64,000 nt of DNA from Gnetum montanum (lineage: Eukaryota; Streptophyta; Gnetopsida; Gnetales; Gnetaceae). A program made the translations under genes and the position numbers. The notes under the pieces were generated by a model. The model saw nothing but the letters and a program-made list of their open reading frames with translations, was not told where the DNA came from and did not search any database. Shown here one piece after another: positions 58,230 to 64,000 of this stretch. The stretch is taken from assembly GCA_015680685.1 (NCBI GenBank), contig MNCI01004872.1, positions 344,459-408,458 on the forward strand, written 5' to 3'. Numbering within the stretch: the stretch's first letter is position 1; every line of letters begins with the position of its first letter.

Positions 58230-59935
58230 TGAAAACATCAAATGGGGGAAGTTGGAAATTCCTAAAAAAATTCAAACAAGAGCCCCTCAAATTGAAACCA
58301 TTACCCATCGGTCTAGAATGTATGATTCTTGAAAATGAAAAATCGGTAATCATCAACACAAGACTTACTTCCAAATAAAAAGGAAGACTATTGAAGGTAA
58401 TAAAAAAGTGGTCAAAAGCCTTTTCCTAGTAATACTCTTGAATTAACTAGAATAGATCCTAGGATATGCCAGCATAGGATTTACACTGACCCCTCCATGA
58501 AACCTCAAAAATAACAATAGGGAAAATTGAACCAAAAATTGAAGCAAGTAGTAAAAGAAGAAATAGAACAGCTTCTTAAGGCTGGGTTCATATATCTCAT
58601 TGCTCATAGAAAATGGGTTAGCCATATGGTAATCATGCCTAAAAAGGGAGACAAATGGAGCCTGTGCATAGATTTTAGGCTGCTGAACATGGCAACATTT
58701 AAGGATCACATTTCGTTGCCATTTGTTGACCAAGTCTTAGACACCAGAGCAGGGCATTGCTATTATAGTTTCTTGGATGGCTATAGCAGATACAACCAAA
58801 TACAGATAGCCCCAGAAGACCAAACCAAGACAATGTTCACCAATCCTTGGGGAACTTTTGTGTATAAACAAATGTCATTTGGCTTATGTAATGCTCCTAC
58901 CACATTTCAACGCCAAGTTCTAAGCATATTCCAACAGCAGATAGGAAATGGAGTGCAAGTCTTTATAGACGACTTCTCTACCTATGGAACAAGTTTTGAT
59001 CAAGTCTTGGACTAATTAGAGCAAGTGCTAAAAAGATGCATAGAAACCAATCTAAGGCTCAACTAGCAGAAAAGCCATTTAATGGTCCAAGAAGGCATAG
59101 TACTTGGGCATAAGGTTTCACATGTAGGAATAGAGGTAGACTTAGATAAACTTAGGTTTATCCAAGGAATCACCCATCAACCAAAAACTATCAAAGACAT
59201 TCGGTCATTCCTTAGACACATTGGCTACTATAGGAGATTCATTGAGAACTTCTCCAAGATTGCCAAACCATTGGTAGAGCTAACAAAGAAGGATGTACCT
59301 TTTGAGTGGACCAGGGAATGTGAACGAGCATTCTAAACCCTGAAATGAAAGATAGTAGAAACTTCCATTCTACAAGCTCCTGACTAGTCTAGACCATTCC
59401 ACATCATGACTAATGTGTCCAATTATTCCTTAGGAGACGTACTTACATAGTTAGATGACCAAAAAAACCCTTACTACATCCACTATGCAAGTAGAAGTAT
59501 CGTCGATGCACAACTTAACTACACAACTATAGAGAAAGAATTAATGGCTGTAGTGTTTGCACTGGATAAGTTTAGGAACTATGTGTTAGGTTACAAAGTG
59601 CTCATCCACACAGATCATAGTGCAATCTGGTTCCTCATGAACAAGCCAACGGTTAGCCCTCATATTATACGATGGCTAGTAATTCTATAGGAGCTCGATC
59701 TAACAATGATCGATTAGAAAGGCACCAAGAATGTAGTTGTAGATCATTTATCTTGGTTGCACTAGGATAGCAAAGAGGATGAATATGTAATGTCTGATTA
59801 TTTTCTTGATGAAGCCCTCTTTCCCGGTGTAGTGAATAACCAACTACCCACGTAGATGAACTAGTATAGTAGAATTCTTACCTATCTCCTTACTCAACAA
59901 ACACCACAGGAGCTAGACCTTAGGGGAAAAAATAG
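58230..59935 (+). pseudogene. pol: Reverse transcriptase and RNase H of element B, degraded
   Basis: The RT core from 58,527 to 59,015 is open for 162 codons and is the best preserved pol segment in the window. It has CIDFRLLN, SFLDGYSRYNQIQIAPED, SFGLCNAPTTFQ and the catalytic VFIDDFSTYG. The next open piece (59,082-59,336) holds the thumb GYYRRFIENFSKI. RNase H is readable at 59,405-59,770, with EKELMAVVFALDKFRNY and HTDHSAIWFL, but DHLSWLH is followed by TAG. Private stops at 59,014 (TAA), 59,334 (TAA), 59,347 (TGA), 59,714 (TAG) and 59,763 (TAG) correspond to sense codons in A. Confidence 0.85.
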
Positions 59936-61135
59936 TTCCTTCATAGAGCCAAGTACTTCATGGAGATCAATGGATAACTTTTCAAAGTGTGTCTTAATGG
60001 CTTGGTTCAATGGTGCGTGCCCAAGGTAGACCAACTGAGAGTTCTCCAAGATGCTCATGAGGACCCTTGTGGGGGTCACTATGCGGGGAGACAAACAAAT
60101 ATTAAGATCTTGCTTGCAGGATATTACTAGCCAACAATATTTCGGGATGCCCATCAATTTGTCCAATCTTATGAACGCTGTCAACATGATGGGGGAATGA
60201 CTACTAGAATGGAAGGTCCATAACAATGGATTCAACCATTAGAACCCTTTGACATTTTGGTAATAGACTTAATGGGGCCCATTACACCAATGTCCAATGG
60301 AAAAGCTTACATTGTAGTTTCCGTAGACTATTTAACAAAATGGGCTCAAGCAGTTGCTATTAAAGACTATACATCATCTACAGTTGCATGATTTGTGCAA
60401 CAATAAATCATAAATAGGTTTGGTGTACCACATGCAGTTATTTCAGATAATGGAACACACTTCACAGGTGCAACTTTTCAAAAGTTAATGCAATGCTTAG
60501 GGGTTGAACATAAATTAACTACACCTTATCACCCCCAAGCTAACGAACAAGCTAAAGTTACCGACAGGGAGATCACTAAATATTGACTAGGACAATTAGC
60601 AAATATAGGCAAGATTGGAGCACTAAACTAAATGATGCTCTTTAGGCATACTGCTCCACCTAGAAACTCCCTATAGGCTACTCTCCCTATGAGTTAGTGT
60701 ACGGAAAGCTTCCAATGCTTCTGATTCAAACCAAACTCCATACATTATCAACGGCTTGTGACCTCCACCTTGATCTTGATCTAGCACAAAAACAAAGGTT
60801 GGCAACTTTAAACATGCTGGATGAAAACTGATTAGCCAGCAATGATAGTTGCATAAGGCCTATAACAAGCAATGTCATGACCTGAAGATTCGAAAGGTTA
60901 AGTATTAACCAGGAGATAAGATTCTCTACTGGAACCCCACACATGTGCCATAATGCACAAAATTTCAAACACTATAGGAAGGAACTTACATTATTCATGC
61001 AACCTTTCCTTTAAGGGCCATGACCATATACTAACTTGAGAGCCCTCATAAGAGATTTTTAGTCAATGTGCAACAGACCAAACGCTTCCATGAATTTAGA
61101 ATGGTCAGTGCACATAATACCTCTAAGAAGGGATG
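59936..61135 (+). pseudogene. Integrase of element B, degraded
   Basis: The zinc-binding region is better kept than in A: DAHEDPCGGHYAGR, then YERCQHDGGM at about 60,165-60,200, although the first Cys of the pair is Tyr. In the core, VIDLMGPI and ISDNGTHF keep the two aspartates, but the catalytic Glu codon is Lys (QAKVTDREI, about 60,550). One base is missing from the following ACTAAAA run (about 60,578) and shifts the frame. The C-terminal part is degraded further, with TAG in the GPY region. Confidence 0.8.
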
Positions 61136-63026
61136 ACCCTACTCACTATTTTGGATCTCCTCCTTCCAACTCAATCATGGGAGATATGGCCACCTCTGCT
61201 AACCATTTGAGGCCCTTAGTTATTTTTTAAGTTTTTTTTTACACATTTTTGTTTTACAAATTTCTTTAATTTTTCTTGTTTTTGTTTTCCAACATCATTT
61301 ATACTTTCTCATTTCTTTGTGTGATTATTTTTTTTTTTTTGTTTTTCTTTCTATTATTTTTTTTCTTTTGTTTCTTTTTTTTTTTTTGTCTTTGTTTGTT
61401 GTTTTTTTTTTGTTAGATTCATCACCTAATAAGTGCTCCTGATAGTGGTATGAATTGTATTCTATTGATTGCTAATGTTTGGTTTTTACCTTTGAGTTAT
61501 AATGTTGATACTAAGGTATGGTTCTTTTGATATAACAGGCAATAAGTCGATGTCATCCATGCATCCATGAATTTCTATGGTCTCTTTTGGCTTGAAACTG
61601 TACAGTGCCCTTCTTTAATAATAAAACTATTAACGAGTTGGTGACTGGCCATTTCTCAAACTAAAGAATAACTCAAGGACTGAAAAGGATGTGACTTCAA
61701 AAGGATTTGAGCCATTTTTTCTGGCTATTCTCTTGGGTTATTGGATATTTTCTTCTTGAGTTTTCCTTACCATTCTGATATTGCTTCATTATCGAGAAGC
61801 TGAGCCAATAAAAATAAGTCTTTGCATGGTGTGGTTCTCACGCAAAAAAAAAATAGTGGGAATTCAAAGCACACCCCTTAGACAAAATAATCATCTAGGC
61901 TACAAGCACTGGTTATGGAACTAAAAAAACATGTTCCCTCTAACTAAGGCCCTTTCTTGTTTCATATTTCTCCCTCTCTCATTTTCCTTGGAATGGTGTT
62001 AACTCTTTGACGTAAGCATTCTTATTACTTCAAGTGGATGGATTGGCCAAGTGTATTAATGCGAAGTCACTGGGTGTGGATTGTTTGAGGCTAGATTTGG
62101 AATGAGATCTACTCAGTTACATTAACCATAAATACACAAGGGGCTATACACCACCTTGTTCTTAGGACTCCATTCCATTCTCTTTTCCCCATCATTCTTT
62201 CTCCATTTCCCACTTCATTACCCGTTGTATCAATAGTCTCTATCTTGGTTGATGCATTGTTTTCTCTTTAGTGGATTCTTGTGGTTAAGTGTTTAAATCT
62301 TGCTTCCAAACAACATTTCCAGAGCCTACAGACTCTTTGAATGTGGATTTTTTAGGGCCTAAAGGGCATGAGCCTACTTTGGGGAAGACCCACTAGCATT
62401 CCTATTTGGTACATCAATTAACTTCTTTTCCTTAAACATTTCCGCAATCAACATTTGTTTTATTTCATTCCCATCTTTGACATCCATTTTATTGGTGTTT
62501 CCATTGTTTCTTTTTCTCCATCTTTCTTATTCCTTATCTTTTTCTATTCTATCACTACCGGAGGATTGCTCTTAGTCATGGGTGCCCTGGTCCAACTTTT
62601 TCAATTTTTCCTAACCCTACACCTTCGGTAGTCACTAGTGTTATATCTCTAGAATCCTTATTGGCCATATCACAACTCAACCAATGGATCTTACACTAAG
62701 GCAAGGTATCAACTATATTGTGATTTAATTTTCCTTGCTCATATGTGACTGTGTTGTGTGTGTAGCAATGGACTGGACCTTGAGGAAACACTCAGGATGG
62801 ACTAGTGCTGGAATGGTTGTGCAAGGAACAAGATTGATGGCGTGGCTATGGATAGAGAATGGAAGGCGCAATCTTGGCATCATCAGTAACATGTCTTCTC
62901 CTTTTCTCTCTCTCTCTCTCTTCTCTCTCAGCTACCAAATAAGGTTGGATGTCAATTGTGTATAGTGTTCACACTTATAGTCATGAACACTAATGTTGTC
63001 ATCTATTGTAATGTTGATCAGTTCAC
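61136..63026 (+). mobile_element. Noncoding 3' tail of element B
   Basis: Counterpart of 38,147-40,030. It contains a T-rich run (61,327-61,413), PPT-like motifs CAATCATGGGAGATATGG (about 61,173) and TTAGTCATGGGTGCCC (about 62,572), and a CT microsatellite (about 62,902-62,928). It stops in GATCAGTTCAC, where a deletion joins it to the 3' LTR remnant; the conserved inverted repeat and PPT are lost. Confidence 0.75.
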
Positions 63027-63137
63027 CCTGAGTGTTCCATTAAGGTGCATAAGCACTTGTTCCTTGGATTTCGACCGAATCGTGTGTGAAATGCTTGTAT
63101 TCATATGGTTGAGTGTAGGGGTACCTCACCACTCATC
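63027..63137 (+). mobile_element. Remnant of the 3' LTR of element B
   Basis: The last 111 bases of the LTR (CCTGAGTGTTCCATTAAGG ... CACTCATCA) are retained. Everything before, including U3, TATA and AATAAA, is deleted. The small reading at 62,956-63,147 crosses the junction and is not a gene. Confidence 0.85.
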
Positions 63138-63142
63138 AAATA
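63138..63142. repeat. Target-site duplication of element B, right
   Basis: AATAC directly after the LTR end, as at 40,973-40,977. Confidence 0.9.
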
Positions 63143-64000
63143 CCTAGAAAAGCCTAATACAAATTTTTATCAACGTTAAATAAAATCTCAAGATTAAAAA
63201 TTAATTTTGAAAAATTAGTTTTTCTCTTTATATTTGAATCATAGAGGCTAGTTGCTTCATTTCAAGTAATTTATCTATCATGCATACACATACAAGAAAT
63301 TTTAGTAATACCAAATTTTCTCCAAGTGGTGCATAATCTAGATGCATTAGTAGCCTGAGCTCTTTCATTAAAAGGAAGTCACCATGGGATAATTTGCTTA
63401 AGCATATCTTATAAAACTATAATATGATTATAACTCTAATATTTACTAATCTTGCATCATGTCTTCTCTCAATTTGAGGAGTAAATCTCCTTTTATGGGT
63501 TCTTCTCTCAAATTCTTGCAAGTCTTTTTTCTTCATAATTTCTCATAATTTATGCATTCTCACATGTTAGCAATGAATAATTAAAGAATTTAGAAGTGGT
63601 TATATGTTCTAATTCAAGAGATTCACTTCTCATTTACATATTCAAGTTAATCTCTCTATTGTTTCATATTCATGTTCATCGACTTTAGCTCTTTTCATGT
63701 TAATTTGATGTAAAAGCATGTAATTCTATTTGAATATGCTTATTTCAAATTCTTTTGCTTTTGAGAGTATTTCCTCATGTTTAGCTCATGTTTCTAAAGC
63801 TATCTGAAATCATTTTAATGTAGATTCAAGAGTTCATGCATGTTTATGGTAGTTTTGCGCATGGTGCACATAAGTTGAATTCAAGGCTTAATTTAGTTTA
63901 TCTTCTAATTCAAGCTTGTGTCACCATGATTAAAGGTTGTAGAACATTTTTTACTCTTTGAATCTATCTTTGGGCCTCAAATTTACTTAGATTATGTTCA
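63143..64000. other. Noncoding flank right of element B
   Basis: Aligns base for base with 40,978-41,835 apart from scattered substitutions; the match is still running when the window ends. Confidence 0.8.

Larger units (their letters stand above)
54024..63137 (+). mobile_element. Athila-like Ty3/gypsy retrotransposon, element B (3' deleted, inactive)
   Basis: This is the duplicate of element A, with the same order of 5' LTR, primer site, gag, protease, RT, RNase H, integrase and tail. It has the same AATAC flanks and the same genomic neighbours on both sides. The PPT and most of the 3' LTR are deleted. All frames are broken, mostly at positions different from those in A. Confidence 0.9.
42808..64000. 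repeat. Segmental duplication, copy 2 (runs off the window)
   Basis: Counterpart of 19,712-41,835, same orientation. Compared with copy 1 it lacks about 55 bp around the block-2 acceptor (about 45,160), about 520 bp at 53,790 and about 825 bp at the 3' end of element B (63,026). It keeps about 375 bp of coiled-coil sequence lost from copy 1. The gag sequence continues left of 42,808 to about 42,490, which copy 1 lacks. Confidence 0.92.

Overview
This window is intergenic DNA from the nuclear genome of a plant, most likely a large-genome seed plant. The evidence is layers of plant-type LTR retrotransposons: Ty3/gypsy elements of the Athila/Tat kind with tRNA-Asp-type primer sites, plus a Ty1/copia element with a tRNA-Met primer site. 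There is also a hAT transposase relic, low GC, and C-to-T decay of reading frames typical of heavily methylated repeats. I cannot name the species. No intact host gene was recognised, and every coding feature below is broken or partial.

Layout, left half. Bases 1-2136 are the 3' tail, polypurine tract (PPT) and 3' LTR of a gypsy element (E1) whose body lies left of the window. At 2579 the LTR of a second family begins, followed by several kb of unassigned AT-rich sequence. Two LTRs of one copia family face each other at about 7.37-9.2 kb; the rightward one leads into a degraded copia gag, protease and pre-integrase fragment (9.2-10.75 kb). A reverse-strand Tat-like gag (13.0-15.8 kb) is preceded by an LTR (16.09-17.21 kb) that has a PPT on its other side, so it looks like the shared LTR of a tandem or recombined element. 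A weak retropepsin-like fragment lies at 18.4-18.8 kb.

Layout, right half. From 19,712 to the window end the DNA is a tandem segmental duplication of roughly 22-23 kb: copy 1 is 19,712 to at least 41,835, and copy 2 is 42,808 to at least 64,000. In the same order, each copy holds: a reverse-strand gag remnant; a spliced-looking gene relic of unknown function; a reverse-strand hAT transposase C-terminus; a coiled-coil frame full of stops; a family-II LTR; and a complete-length Athila-like element (A, 31,133-40,972; B, 54,024-63,137). A and B have the same 5-bp target duplication (AATAC) and the same flanks, so this was one insertion that was later duplicated.

History read from the two copies. 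Stop codons in the reverse transcriptase and in the unknown spliced gene are largely private to one copy or the other, so those frames were mostly open when the segment duplicated. The coiled-coil frame shares most of its stops between copies, so it was already dead. Many private stops are CAG-to-TAG or TGG-to-TAG. The most unusual regulatory feature is a set of GATATC-type palindromes at mainly 14-bp steps just upstream of the LTR TATA box.
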